Assembly: GCF_003952005.1 (NCBI RefSeq)
Contig: NZ_QXGJ01000006.1
Coordinates: 150,073-214,072 of the forward strand
Direction of reading: 5' to 3'
Length of the DNA: 64,000 nucleotides
Origin: Bifidobacterium callimiconis
GTDB lineage: Bacteria; Actinomycetota; Actinomycetes; Actinomycetales; Bifidobacteriaceae
Below the pieces are notes generated by a model. It made no database searches and was not told where the DNA came from. It worked only from the letters and a program-made list of their open reading frames with translations. Shown here in pieces: positions 39,397 through 48,354 of the stretch. How positions within the stretch are numbered: position 1 is the stretch's first letter; every line of letters starts with the position of its first letter. The position numbers were made by a program, and so were the translations under genes.

Positions 39397-40710
39397 ATGT
39401 CTACCACAACGGCATCGCTGAGCGGCACAAAGACGGTAAAGAAGGATTCCGTCGCCGAAATCATCGCCGCATCCATGGTCGGCACGGCCATCGAATTCTA
39501 CGACAACTACTGCTACTCCATCGCCGCCGCAAGCTACTTCGGCACCATCTTCTTCACCACGGTCGCCAAGTCCAACCCCGCACTGGCCACCCTGATGTCC
39601 TTCGTCACCTTCGCGGTCTCCTTCCTCGCCCGCCCGTTCGGCTCCATGCTCTTCGGCCACTTCGGCGACAAGATGGGCCGCAAGAAGACCCTCGTGATCG
39701 CCCTGCTGACCATGGGCATCTCCACATTCGTCGTCGGCCTGCTGCCCGGCTATGAGCAGATCGGCGCATGGGCTGTCGTCATCCTCTGCCTGTGCCGTGC
39801 GTGCCAGGGCGTCGGTCTCGCCGGCGAATGGTCCGGCGCCGCCCTCGTGGCCACCGAAAACGCGCCCGACGACAAGCGTGCCCTCTACGGTTCCTTCCCG
39901 AACCTCGGCGCCCCGATCGGCTTCTTCTGCGCCTACGGCATCAACCTGCTGCTCACCACGCATCTGAGCAAGGCCCAGATGATCGCCTACGGCTGGCGCA
40001 TCCCGTTCCTGCTCTCCGCAGTTCTCGTCATCGTCGGTCTCTACGTGCGCGCCCGCATGAGCGAGACCCCCGTGTTCCGCAAGGCCGCCGAAGAGAAGCG
40101 CATCGTGCGTCACCCGCTGCGCTCCCTCGTCCCGTATTGGAAGCAGGTCGTGCTTGGCACCCTCGCCATGGGCATCACCTACACGCTGTTCTACACGCTG
40201 GGCACCTGGTCGCTGAGCTACGGCGTCTCCGGACTCGGCTTCAAGCAGTCCGAATACCTCGCCATGCAGATGGTCTCCGTGTTCTTCTTCGCCGCCTTCA
40301 TCATCGTCGGATGCCTCTGGGCCGACAAGGCCGGCCGCAAGAAGGTGCTGATCGCCACCACGGCGGTCACCGCCATCTTCAGCTTCTTCGCACCTGCGCT
40401 CCTGCAGCACAACGTCGCCTCCATCATGGTGTTCCTCTGCCTCGGCTTCGTGCTCATGGGCGGACTGTTCGGCCCCTCCGGCGCCTACCTGCCCGAGCTG
40501 TTCCCCACCAACGTGCGCTATTCCGGCGCCGGCCTGTCCTACAACCTCGCCGCCATCTTCGGTGGAGCCTTCGCCCCGTCCCTGGCCACCTGGCTGGTTG
40601 AGAAGTACGGCATCATGTCCGTCGGCTGGTACCTCGCCGTCATGTCCGTGATCGCACTGATCGCCCTCTTCCTCATCAAGGAAAGCAAGGACATGGACTA
40701 CACCCGCTGA
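39397..40710 (+). CDS. MHS-family major facilitator transporter
   Basis: 437-aa twelve-helix transporter of the metabolite:H+ symporter branch (ProP/ShiA/KgtP-like). It has the family start ASMVGTAIEFYDNYCYSIAA, the MFS loop GDKMGRKKTLV between helices 2 and 3, the GVGLAGEWSGAALVATENAP segment of helix 5, and FGPSGAYLPELFPTNVRYSGAGLSYNLA in helix 10. Substrates of the branch are organic acids or zwitterions; none can be assigned. The ATG at 39397 has AGAGGAAAG upstream. The 209 bases before it hold only AT-rich sequence with a GATAAT at 39295-39300. Confidence 0.88.
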   Translation: MSTTTASLSGTKTVKKDSVAEIIAASMVGTAIEFYDNYCYSIAAASYFGTIFFTTVAKSNPALATLMSFVTFAVSFLARPFGSMLFGHFGDKMGRKKTLVIALLTMGISTFVVGLLPGYEQIGAWAVVILCLCRACQGVGLAGEWSGAALVATENAPDDKRALYGSFPNLGAPIGFFCAYGINLLLTTHLSKAQMIAYGWRIPFLLSAVLVIVGLYVRARMSETPVFRKAAEEKRIVRHPLRSLVPYWKQVVLGTLAMGITYTLFYTLGTWSLSYGVSGLGFKQSEYLAMQMVSVFFFAAFIIVGCLWADKAGRKKVLIATTAVTAIFSFFAPALLQHNVASIMVFLCLGFVLMGGLFGPSGAYLPELFPTNVRYSGAGLSYNLAAIFGGAFAPSLATWLVEKYGIMSVGWYLAVMSVIALIALFLIKESKDMDYTR

Positions 40711-40740
40711 TCGGTAGGTTCATCCACCGAACAAACGCGT

Positions 40741-40778
40741 ACGAGGCCCGACGACCCATCACGGTCGCCGGGCCTCGT
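40741..40778. terminator. Terminator after the MHS transporter
   Basis: ACGAGGCCCGACGACC (40741-40756) pairs at 15 of 16 positions with 40763-40778, loop of six bases. Confidence 0.7.
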
Positions 40779-40881
40779 CGTATATACGCCCACCACGCAA
40801 TACCGCATCCCATCAATTCCCAGCCGAGTACTACGATGGCTGACAGTTTTCCCGATGCCAAGCAAGATAGGAGACACAGAC

Positions 40882-42075
40882 ATGGTCGTTCGCTCGCCGA
40901 AGATGTCGCAGCGCGCCAAGGAATCGGAGCCGTTCAGGGCCATGGCCTTCGGCGCGCGCGCCGACGAACTGATCGCCCAAGGCCACAACGTCATCAAACT
41001 CGGTCTCGGCGAACCCGACTTCGGCGCCCCGGCCGTGGTGCGCCAAGCCATGATCGAACAGATGGATGGCCGCCCATTGCCCTACACGCCATCATTCGGC
41101 ATCACACCGCTGCGCGGGGCAATCAGCCGCTTCTACAAGCAGCGTCACAACCTCGACGTCGATCCTCGCCGCATCGCCATCACCTGCGGCGGATCCGAAG
41201 CGCTCATGCTCGCCATCGCGGCCACCATCGATCCCGGCGACGAAGTCCTCGCCGCCGACCCCTCATACCCCTGCAACCGGGAACTCGTCACCATGTTCGG
41301 TGGGACCGTCGTCGACGTCCCCACCGACGCCGCCAGCCGCTATCATCTCAGCCCTGAAACCGTCGCCGGCGCGTGGACCGACCGCACCAAGGCGGTCATG
41401 ATCACATCCCCATCGAACCCGACCGGAACCTGCATTCCATACCCGGCACTCGCGTCCATCTGCGACTATGCCAAACGTCGTGGTGCCTGGCGCATCATCG
41501 ACGAAACCTACCTCGACCTCGCCGACACCGAACCGGACGGCTCCTCCATACGATCGGCACTCAGCTGCGATCCCGACGCCATCACCGTCAACAGCTTCTC
41601 GAAATACTTCGGCATGACCGGATGGCGACTCGGCTGGATGGTCCTGCCTGAACCACTGCTCAATGCCGTCGACAACCTCGCCATGAATACCCTGCTCTGC
41701 GCGCCCACGCCGGTGCAATGGGCCGCACTTGCATGCTTCACTCCGGAGGCCTATGAGGAGTGCGATCGTCGGCGAGACGAATTCCGGGCGCGGCGCACAC
41801 TGGTCGTCGACGGCCTGCGCCGTATCGGTCTGCCGGTGGAGGTCGAGCCCAACGGGGCCTTCTATGCCTATTTCAGCATCGCATCCACTGGTCTTGACGC
41901 TTGGACGTTTTGCAGCCGACTGCTGGAGGAGCGGTATGTGGCCCTCACGCCGGGCCGTGATTTTGCCGTCGCCACCGCGGACACCCACGTTCGGCTTTCC
42001 TATGCGGCGTCGCGATCCGCACTTCGGGAAGGATTGGAGCGCGTTGGGGAGTTCGTCGATTCGTTGCGTCGATGA
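40882..42075 (+). CDS. PLP-dependent aminotransferase, class I/II
   Basis: 397-aa fold-type I aminotransferase of the aspartate aminotransferase superfamily. It has the N-terminal LGLGEPDFGAP, the phosphate cup GGSEALML, SPSNPTGT, the DETYLDLAD cofactor Asp, and the Schiff-base lysine in SFSKYFGMTGWRLGW, then the C-terminal RLSYAAS. AGGAG at 40869-40873 supports ATG 40882 over 40855. The substrate is unknown. It is in the same direction as the 2-hydroxyacid dehydrogenase that follows, so together they could convert an amino acid via its 2-oxo acid to a hydroxy acid. Confidence 0.88.
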   Translation: MVVRSPKMSQRAKESEPFRAMAFGARADELIAQGHNVIKLGLGEPDFGAPAVVRQAMIEQMDGRPLPYTPSFGITPLRGAISRFYKQRHNLDVDPRRIAITCGGSEALMLAIAATIDPGDEVLAADPSYPCNRELVTMFGGTVVDVPTDAASRYHLSPETVAGAWTDRTKAVMITSPSNPTGTCIPYPALASICDYAKRRGAWRIIDETYLDLADTEPDGSSIRSALSCDPDAITVNSFSKYFGMTGWRLGWMVLPEPLLNAVDNLAMNTLLCAPTPVQWAALACFTPEAYEECDRRRDEFRARRTLVVDGLRRIGLPVEVEPNGAFYAYFSIASTGLDAWTFCSRLLEERYVALTPGRDFAVATADTHVRLSYAASRSALREGLERVGEFVDSLRR

Positions 42076-42147
42076 TGTATTCGAGATAGGATGAATCCTA
42101 TATGGTGTATCGTTACACCAATAGTATCGTTACACCAACAGTGGTGT
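42064..42147 (+). promoter_or_regulatory. Promoter with stacked palindromic operators before the dehydrogenase gene
   Basis: TTGCGT (42064-42069), 17 bases and TAGGAT (42087-42092) form a good promoter. The -10 lies inside ATAGGATGAATCCTAT (42086-42101), a palindrome with a 2-base centre. Next to it is TGGTGTA-TCGT-TACACCA (42103-42120). TATCGTTACACCA is repeated at 42125-42137 and an inverted TGGTGT follows at 42142-42147. Confidence 0.6.
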
Positions 42148-42227
42148 GCCACCAAGGCGCATCGGCGACAACGGACAACACGGGCACGTCGGAGGAGAGG
42201 GGCGTGCCGGTACGGAAAGGAACGAAT

Positions 42228-43211
42228 ATGACCATCGCAACGACGCGGAATGACGTCATCGTCAACTGTCTTCCGTTGAATGACGACGAACGACAGTCAT
42301 TCGTCGAAGCGGCGAACGGTACGGAACAGGTGTTCGTCGGAGACCCGGGGGAGCGGAACGCCATGTCGTGGTCGATACGCGTTCCCGATGAACTCCGTGA
42401 ACGCGCCACCGTCATCATTGGCAATGTGCCGGCCTCGCAGATGGCGCACTATCCGAACCTGAAGTGGTTGCAGACCTGGAGCGCGGGAGTCGACGCCTAT
42501 CTGGCTCCGGGCATTCTCGACCCGTCGGTCGTGGTGACCAACGCCAGCGGTGCCTATGGGCAAAGCGTGTCCGAGCATCTGTTCGCCATGATGTGGGCGC
42601 TGATGAAGAACCTGCCTCAGTACCGTGATCATCAGCAGCGTAGCGAATGGCATGATGCCGGTGCGGTCGTCTCGCCGGCGGACGCCACGGTGCTGGTCAT
42701 CGGCACCGGTGACATCGGCTCCCATTTCGCCACGATGTGCCGCGGCGTCGGCGCCCATACCATCGGCGTGCGTCGCAATCCGAACAAGGAGGCCGACGGC
42801 ATCGACTCCATGCACGGCTTCGACGAGCTCGATGACCTGTTGCCTCGTGCCGACGTCGTCGCGCTCATCGTCCCGTCCACGCCTGACACTCATCATCTGC
42901 TCGACGGCCATCGTCTTGCATTGCTTAAGGCGGGCGCGATCGTACTGAACGCCGGCAGGGGAGACGCCATTGATCCCGACGCCCTACTCGTCAATCTTGA
43001 TCGACTGCGCGGAGCCGGGCTGGACGTCACCGAACCGGAGCCGCTGCCGTCCGACAGCCCACTCTGGTCCCATCCGCGCTGTCTCATCACACCGCACGTC
43101 GCCGGTGGCAACCATCTGAGTGCCACGGTCGACCGCATCATCGCCATCGCCCGTGACAACATCGCCAACTATACGACGGGATCGTCCCTGCACAACATGG
43201 TCAGGCGCTGA
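42228..43211 (+). CDS. D-isomer-specific 2-hydroxyacid dehydrogenase
   Basis: 327-aa NAD(P)-dependent dehydrogenase. The Rossmann motif is VIGTGDIGSHFA (about residues 158-169). The catalytic Arg lies in LNAGRGDAID, the Glu in DVTEPEPLP and the His in ITPHVAGG. The N-terminal substrate domain is divergent. The ATG at 42228 is 7 bases after GGAAAGG; the frame is open from 42102 but that is the operator region. It reduces 2-oxo acids to D-2-hydroxy acids or the reverse; the substrate is unknown. Confidence 0.87.
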   Translation: MTIATTRNDVIVNCLPLNDDERQSFVEAANGTEQVFVGDPGERNAMSWSIRVPDELRERATVIIGNVPASQMAHYPNLKWLQTWSAGVDAYLAPGILDPSVVVTNASGAYGQSVSEHLFAMMWALMKNLPQYRDHQQRSEWHDAGAVVSPADATVLVIGTGDIGSHFATMCRGVGAHTIGVRRNPNKEADGIDSMHGFDELDDLLPRADVVALIVPSTPDTHHLLDGHRLALLKAGAIVLNAGRGDAIDPDALLVNLDRLRGAGLDVTEPEPLPSDSPLWSHPRCLITPHVAGGNHLSATVDRIIAIARDNIANYTTGSSLHNMVRR

Positions 43212-43276
43212 CAGGGTGGCGGTGCGATAACCCCGCCGCGCAAGACAGGACTGGTCGCTACGGACCGCGAAACCAT

Positions 43277-43331
43277 GCAAAAAGGTCCTTGTGACATCGT
43301 TGATTCGACGATGTCACAAGGACCTTTTTGC
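43277..43331. terminator. Perfect 24-bp inverted repeat, bidirectional terminator
   Basis: Arms 43277-43300 and 43308-43331 are exact complements (GCAAAAAGGTCCTTGTGACA...), loop TGATTCG. The A-run and T-run at the ends make it an intrinsic terminator in both directions, between the dehydrogenase (+) and metI (-). Confidence 0.9.
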
Positions 43332-43350
43332 TTTTCGTATATGAAAGCCG

Positions 43351-44031
43351 TCAGCGGCTGTGATGATCGATCCTGCGAGCGATCACGTTGCCCAGCGACT
43401 GGAAGATCTGCACCAGAATCACGCACAGCACCACGGAGACGATCATCACATCGTCCTGATACCGCTGATATCCGTAGCGAATGGCGATATCACCCAGACC
43501 ACCGGCGCCCACGGTGCCGGCCATGGCCGAATATCCGAACAGATTGATGAAGGTGATCGTGGCGCCGCGTACCAGTGACGGCAGGCTCTCGAACAGCAGC
43601 ACCTTGGTGACGATCTGCCAGGTACCGGCACCGAAGCTCTGCGCCGCTTCGATCAGACCATCATCGACCTCGGCCAGTGACTGCTCGACCATACGTCCGA
43701 CGAACGGCGCCGCGGAAACGATCAGCGGCGGGATCGCGCCCGCCACACCCAGCGACGTGCCTACGAGCAGACGCGTCAGCGGAATCATCGCGACCAGCAG
43801 AATAATGAAGGGAATGGAACGGCCGATATTGACGATCCACCCCAGTACCGTGTGCAGCACGCGATTCGGCCTGAGGGCGCCGGGACCGCTGATGGTCAGC
43901 AGCACGCCGACCGGCACGCCGATCACATAGGCGACCAGTGTGGAGACGCTCGTCATTACGATGGTGTCCCACGTACCCTGCACCAGCAGTTCGCCATACT
44001 CCGCAATGAATTCCTGCACGATCTGACCCAT
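43351..44031 (-). CDS. metI: Methionine ABC transporter permease MetI
   Basis: 226-aa MetI permease with five to six hydrophobic helices and the EAA-type loop (EAAQSFGAGTWQIVTKVLL). Typical family segments are NIGRSIPFIILLVAMIPLTR and GYSAMAGTVGAGGLGD. It is last of the metQ-metN-metI operon, beginning one base after the metN stop on the minus strand. Confidence 0.92.
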   Translation of the reverse strand: MGQIVQEFIAEYGELLVQGTWDTIVMTSVSTLVAYVIGVPVGVLLTISGPGALRPNRVLHTVLGWIVNIGRSIPFIILLVAMIPLTRLLVGTSLGVAGAIPPLIVSAAPFVGRMVEQSLAEVDDGLIEAAQSFGAGTWQIVTKVLLFESLPSLVRGATITFINLFGYSAMAGTVGAGGLGDIAIRYGYQRYQDDVMIVSVVLCVILVQIFQSLGNVIARRIDHHSR

Positions 44032-44032
44032 A

Positions 44033-44827
44033 TCACTTCACCCCTTCCGCGGCGGAGGCCGGAGCCTCGTTCGTATCGCGACGATTCTGCGCGCCATCGC
44101 TGGCGATCAACGCCTTGAGAATATCGCTATGAGGATCCGCGAACAGGTCCTCGGTCGGCCCCATCTCCACGATGTTGCCGCCGTCGATCATGGCCACACG
44201 GTCGCAGATGTTACGGGCCACGGCCAGCGAGTGGGTGATCACGACCATGGTCACGTCAAGCTCGCGGTTGATGCGACGCAGCAGATCAAGAATCTGCACG
44301 GTGGTTGTGGTATCCAGTGCGCTGGTGGCCTCGTCGCACAGCATGATCCGCGGATTGTTGGCCAATGCGCGGGCGATGGCCACGCGCTGCTGCTGTCCGC
44401 CGGACAGCTGGCTGGGGTAGCGGTCGGCGTACTCCTCAAGACCGACCAGCTTCAGCAGGCGACGTGCGCGCTCCTCGCGCTGGTCCTTGGGAGTGTGGTT
44501 GAGTTCCAGCGGGAACGTGACGTTACGCAGCACCGTACGCTGCTGGAAAAGACTGAAGTTCTGGAAGATCATGCCGATCGAGGAGCGCAGCGCGGAAAGC
44601 TCCTTGCCGTTCGCGTCGGTGACATCCTTGCCGTCGATGATCACCTTGCCCTTGGTGGGGCGCTCCAGAAGGTTGATGCATCGCACGAGCGTGGACTTTC
44701 CGGCACCCGAGGAACCGAGGATGCCGAACACCTCGCCGGGGCGGATGCCGAGATTGATGTCGTGCAGGACCTCATGGGATTCGGTCCCCTCATCGTAGCT
44801 TTTGTATAGATGCTCGAGCTGAATCAT
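44033..44827 (-). CDS. metN: Methionine ABC transporter ATP-binding protein MetN, short form
   Basis: 264-aa ABC ATPase: Walker A GSSGAGKST, Q-loop FQNFSLFQQR, signature [15 protein letters not shown], Walker B CDEATSALD, switch His in ITHSLAVAR. Typical MetN proteins are about 340 residues and end in a NIL (ACT-like) domain that senses methionine; here the protein stops about 20 residues after the ATPase domain, so this domain is missing. ATG 44827 is preferred; TTG 44836 is the other possibility. Confidence 0.9.
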   Translation of the reverse strand: MIQLEHLYKSYDEGTESHEVLHDINLGIRPGEVFGILGSSGAGKSTLVRCINLLERPTKGKVIIDGKDVTDANGKELSALRSSIGMIFQNFSLFQQRTVLRNVTFPLELNHTPKDQREERARRLLKLVGLEEYADRYPSQLSGGQQQRVAIARALANNPRIMLCDEATSALDTTTTVQILDLLRRINRELDVTMVVITHSLAVARNICDRVAMIDGGNIVEMGPTEDLFADPHSDILKALIASDGAQNRRDTNEAPASAAEGVK

Positions 44828-44840
44828 ATCGTCCAATCAA

Positions 44841-44883
44841 AGCGTGAAGGTCCGACCTTCCACGAGGGAGGGCCGGACCGGAA
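44841..44883 (-). terminator. Hairpin between metQ and metN
   Basis: On the minus strand GGTCCGGCCCTCCC can pair with the following GG-AAGGTCGGACC. With no strong T-run it may reduce readthrough from metQ into metN, giving more binding protein than ATPase. Confidence 0.4.
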
Positions 44884-44905
44884 TGATATGGAGACGGTGG
44901 CGGTA

Positions 44906-45748
44906 CTAGAAGACCGGCAGCACCGCACCCTTGTAGTTCTTGTTGATGTAGTCGCGCACCTCATCGGAGTTCAGGGCCTTCTTGAGCTCCTTGGTCTTCG
45001 CGGTGTTCTCGTTGCCTTCCTTGACCACCAGGATGTTGGCATAGGTCTTGGCGGCCAGACCGTCGGCCTTCTCGCTGGCCAGCGCGTCCTTGCTCGGATC
45101 GAACTTCGCCTGGATGGCGTAATTGCCGTTCAGAGCGGCGATATCCACGTCGTTGATCACCGTCGGCACCACGGCGGCCTCGAGCTCCTTGAACTGCAGG
45201 TTCTTCGGATTCTCGGTAATGTCCTTCGGAGTGGCGGCGATGTCGTTGGCGTCCTTGAGCTTGATCAGACCGGCGTCCTGCAGCAGCAGGAGGGCACGGG
45301 CCTCGTTGGTGGCGTCGTTCGGCACAGCCACGGTGGCGCCGTCCTGCAGGGCGTCAAGGCTCTTGGTCTTGCCCGGGTACAGGCCGAAGGGCTCGAAGTG
45401 CACGGCCTCCACCGACACCAGATGCGTACCCTTCTCCTTATTGAAGTCGTCGAGATACGGCTTGTGCTGGAAGTAGTTGGCGTCGACCTCGCCCTCCTCG
45501 GTGGCGGTGTTCGGCTGCACGTAGTCGGTGAACTCCTTCACCTCGAGCTTGTAGCCGTCCTTCTCAAGGATCGGCTTGACCGCATTGTTAAGGATCTCGG
45601 CATGCGGGGTGGGGCTCGCAGCCACGGTGATGGTCTTGTCGTCGGCCGACGACGAACCGTTCGACGAGCTTCCGCAGCCGCTCAGGGCAAGTGCGGCAAT
45701 GGTGGTGACGGCGAGCGCGGCGCTGACGATGGCTTTCCTCTTGACCAT
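44906..45748 (-). CDS. metQ: Methionine-binding lipoprotein MetQ (NlpA family)
   Basis: 280-aa family 9 solute-binding lipoprotein. The signal peptide has the lipobox LSGC with Cys25. The mature domain starts KTITVAASPTPHAEILN, and later has VAVPNDATNEARALLLLQDAGLI and the ligand-pocket LNGNYAIQA. The ATG at 45748 with GAAGGAAGAG upstream is clear; the longer frame to 45961 is only upstream sequence. It heads the metQNI operon. A TATAGT (complement of 45794-45799) may be its -10. Confidence 0.92.
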   Translation of the reverse strand: MVKRKAIVSAALAVTTIAALALSGCGSSSNGSSSADDKTITVAASPTPHAEILNNAVKPILEKDGYKLEVKEFTDYVQPNTATEEGEVDANYFQHKPYLDDFNKEKGTHLVSVEAVHFEPFGLYPGKTKSLDALQDGATVAVPNDATNEARALLLLQDAGLIKLKDANDIAATPKDITENPKNLQFKELEAAVVPTVINDVDIAALNGNYAIQAKFDPSKDALASEKADGLAAKTYANILVVKEGNENTAKTKELKKALNSDEVRDYINKNYKGAVLPVF

Positions 45749-45943
45749 GATGTGCTCTTCCTTCCTCTCATGGTGTATTTGCAACGGGACCCTACTATAG
45801 GGGAGTCCAGGGAGCGGCGCGGCGACGTTCCGATCGGAATTATTTATATGGTGTTCAATGCGCCGTATATGAGACGTATAGGATAGCGGCGAAACCGATG
45901 CGGAATCGTCCGATGGGAGTGTCCGTGGTGGCCTGCGCATATG

Positions 45944-45973
45944 AAAAGGCCCGATGCGCAAGGCATCGGGCCT
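45944..45973 (-). terminator. Terminator of ppiB
   Basis: On the minus strand GGCCCGATGC, loop of five bases, GCATCGGGCC, followed by TTTT: a perfect 10-bp intrinsic terminator 45 bases after the ppiB stop. Confidence 0.85.
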
Positions 45974-46018
45974 GAAAACCGAAGCTTCGGCGTTCGACCG
46001 TCGAAGCGGTCACCGGAA

Positions 46019-46555
46019 CTACTGGATCTCGATCGTCTCGATCATCACCGGATCAAGCGGCCTATCGCCGGCATCGGTGGGCACGGCTTCGAGCTTGTCG
46101 ACGACCGCGCGGGATTCGTCATCAGCGACCTCACCGAAAATGGTGTGATGGCCATCGAGCCACGGAGTGGGCACCGTGGTGATGAAGAACTGGGAGCCGT
46201 TCGTGCCGTGGATACGGCCATCGGCGCCGCGACGCAGGCCGGCATTGGCCATGGCCAGCAGATACGGCTTATCGAACTTCAGATCGGGAACGATCTCGTC
46301 ATCGAACATGTAACCGGGGCCGCCGGTGCCGGTGCCGAGCGGGCAGCCGCCCTGAATCATGAAATCCTTGATGATGCGGTGGAAGGTCAGACCGTTGTAG
46401 AACGGATCATGGCTGGGTGCTCCGGTCAACGGATCAAGCCATTCCTTGTCGCCCGAGGCCAGGCCAACGAAGTTCTTCACGGTTTCGGGGGCGAGATCGT
46501 CGAACAGATCGATGCGGATATCGCCTTCGGAGGTATGCATGATTGCTGTAGTCAT
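46019..46555 (-). CDS. ppiB: Cyclophilin-type peptidyl-prolyl isomerase
   Basis: 178-aa cytoplasmic cyclophilin that catalyses cis-trans isomerisation of prolyl bonds. The active-site motifs FHRIIKDFMIQGG (catalytic Arg), NGSQFFITT and WLDGHHTIFGEV are present. No signal peptide. The ATG at 46555 (MTTAIMHTSEGD) has only a close AGGGG, and a CAGACT lies seven bases upstream, so a leaderless transcript is possible. Divergent from nadE. Confidence 0.93.
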   Translation of the reverse strand: MTTAIMHTSEGDIRIDLFDDLAPETVKNFVGLASGDKEWLDPLTGAPSHDPFYNGLTFHRIIKDFMIQGGCPLGTGTGGPGYMFDDEIVPDLKFDKPYLLAMANAGLRRGADGRIHGTNGSQFFITTVPTPWLDGHHTIFGEVADDESRAVVDKLEAVPTDAGDRPLDPVMIETIEIQ

Positions 46556-46628
46556 GCCCCTAAGTCTGTCATGCATGTGGGACGCCCCGACTGGCCGCGT
46601 CGCTATAGGATACGGAACACGGTAAGGC

Positions 46629-46644
46629 TAGGATATGGATTATG
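46629..46644 (+). promoter_or_regulatory. Leaderless-type promoter of nadE
   Basis: TAGGAT (46629-46634), seven bases, then the ATG at 46642; no ribosome site. A second -10-like TATAGG/TAGGAT lies about 23 bases upstream (46604-46611). Confidence 0.5.
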
Positions 46645-48336
46645 AGTGAGATTCGTTTTGCATTGGCCCAGATCGACACCTGCGTCGGAGACCTCGACGG
46701 CAACGCCGCAAAGGTGCTCGAATATTCACGCAAAGCCGCGGCGGAACACGCCGATGTAGTGGTATTCCCCGAAATGACGCTGACCGGATATCCCATCGAG
46801 GACCTCGCATTCCGCGCCACCTTCCGCAAGGCGGCATGGGACCGAGCCGACCGTCTTGCCGAACAGCTTGCCGACGAAGGCATGGGCGACCTGTACATCG
46901 TGGTCGGCACCGTGGGCACCGAGCGCAGCGCATCCCTGCCGCAGAACCGTCTGGTGGTGCTGCACAAGGGCGTGGTATGGGCCGGCTACGACAAGCACTT
47001 CCTGCCGAACTACGGCGTGTTCGACGAATTCCGCATCTTCACGCCCGGCACCCACTCCCTGGTGTTCGAAGTACATGACCGACGCATCGGCGTGGCCATC
47101 TGCGAGGACATCTGGCAGGACGGAGGCCCCGTTGCCGAACTGGCCGGAGAAAACATCGACGTACTGCTCACCATCAACGGATCCCCCTACGAAGAAGGCA
47201 AGGGACATCTGCGCGTGGACATCGCACAGCGCCGGTCGCACGAGGTCGGAGCCCCGCTGATCTACCTCAACCAGGTGGGCGGCCAGGACGATCTGGTCTT
47301 CGACGGCGCCAGCTTCGTCATCGACCGCGACGGCACGCTCCTGGAGCGCTCGCCGCAGTTCGTGGAGGATCTGAGCTTCTGGACCCTGCCCGAGTCCGAT
47401 GACCATGACGGACTGGTATCCACGATCGCCGACGTGCTCGACCCGGACGAGGAGGTGTACACCGCCTGCGTACTGGGATTGAAGGACTATATGGTCAAGA
47501 ACGGATTCCATGGCGTGGTGCTCGGCCTGTCCGGCGGCATCGATTCGGCTCTGGTGGCGGCTATGGCCGCCGACGCCTGCGGAGGGGAGAACGTCTGGGG
47601 CGTGTCCATGCCGAGTATGTACTCATCGGATGGGTCCAAGGATGATGCGGCCGATCTGGCGCGCAACCTCGGTGCCCACTATGATGTTCAGCCCATCGAG
47701 CCGTTGTTCAATGCCTATCAGAGCCAGCTTGCGCTTGATGGCGTCGCCGCGGAGAATCTGCAGGCGCGCATCCGCGGCGTCATCGTCATGGCGTACTCGA
47801 ACGAAAAGGGGCTGCTGGCGCTGGCCACCGGCAACAAGAGCGAGCTTGCCTGCGGCTACTCCACTATCTATGGCGACGCCGTCGGCGGTTATGCCCCCAT
47901 CAAGGATCTGCTCAAGACCCGTGTCTGGCAGCTGGCCCGTTGGCGCAACGAGGCCGCGTCCCGGGGCGTGGGCATTGGCGGTTTGCGTCTGGTCGGCAAC
48001 GAACAGGCCGATCCCGGCATCCAGAAGGACGAGATCATCCCCGTCAACTCCATCATCAAGCCGCCGAGCGCCGAACTGCGTCCCGGACAGAAGGATTCGG
48101 ACTCCCTGCCCGAGTACGAACTGCTTGACAAGGTGCTTGCCGCGTACATTGAGCATGCGCATGGTCGCGCTGATCTGCTGGAGGATGGGTTTGACGAGCA
48201 GACCGTGGACACGGTCATGCGTCTGGTGGATCGCGCCGAGTGGAAGCGCCGCCAGTACCCGCTTGGACCGAAGGTGACGTCCCTGGCATTCGGCCGTGAC
48301 CGCCGTCTGCCGATTACCAGCCGTTTCCGCGAATAG
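46642..48336 (+). CDS. nadE: Glutamine-dependent NAD+ synthetase
   Basis: 564-aa two-domain enzyme making NAD+ from deamido-NAD+, ATP and glutamine. The N-terminal nitrilase-type glutaminase has the triad Glu44 (VFPEMTLTGYP), Lys118 (YDKHFLPNYG) and Cys154 (AICEDIW). The C-terminal synthetase has the pyrophosphatase P-loop LSGGIDSALVAAMAADA (about residues 297-313) and LLALATGNKSELACGYSTIYGD. The length is normal for the fused form. Confidence 0.95.
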   Translation: MSEIRFALAQIDTCVGDLDGNAAKVLEYSRKAAAEHADVVVFPEMTLTGYPIEDLAFRATFRKAAWDRADRLAEQLADEGMGDLYIVVGTVGTERSASLPQNRLVVLHKGVVWAGYDKHFLPNYGVFDEFRIFTPGTHSLVFEVHDRRIGVAICEDIWQDGGPVAELAGENIDVLLTINGSPYEEGKGHLRVDIAQRRSHEVGAPLIYLNQVGGQDDLVFDGASFVIDRDGTLLERSPQFVEDLSFWTLPESDDHDGLVSTIADVLDPDEEVYTACVLGLKDYMVKNGFHGVVLGLSGGIDSALVAAMAADACGGENVWGVSMPSMYSSDGSKDDAADLARNLGAHYDVQPIEPLFNAYQSQLALDGVAAENLQARIRGVIVMAYSNEKGLLALATGNKSELACGYSTIYGDAVGGYAPIKDLLKTRVWQLARWRNEAASRGVGIGGLRLVGNEQADPGIQKDEIIPVNSIIKPPSAELRPGQKDSDSLPEYELLDKVLAAYIEHAHGRADLLEDGFDEQTVDTVMRLVDRAEWKRRQYPLGPKVTSLAFGRDRRLPITSRFRE

Positions 48337-48354
48337 GCTAGGAAAGGAATGACC

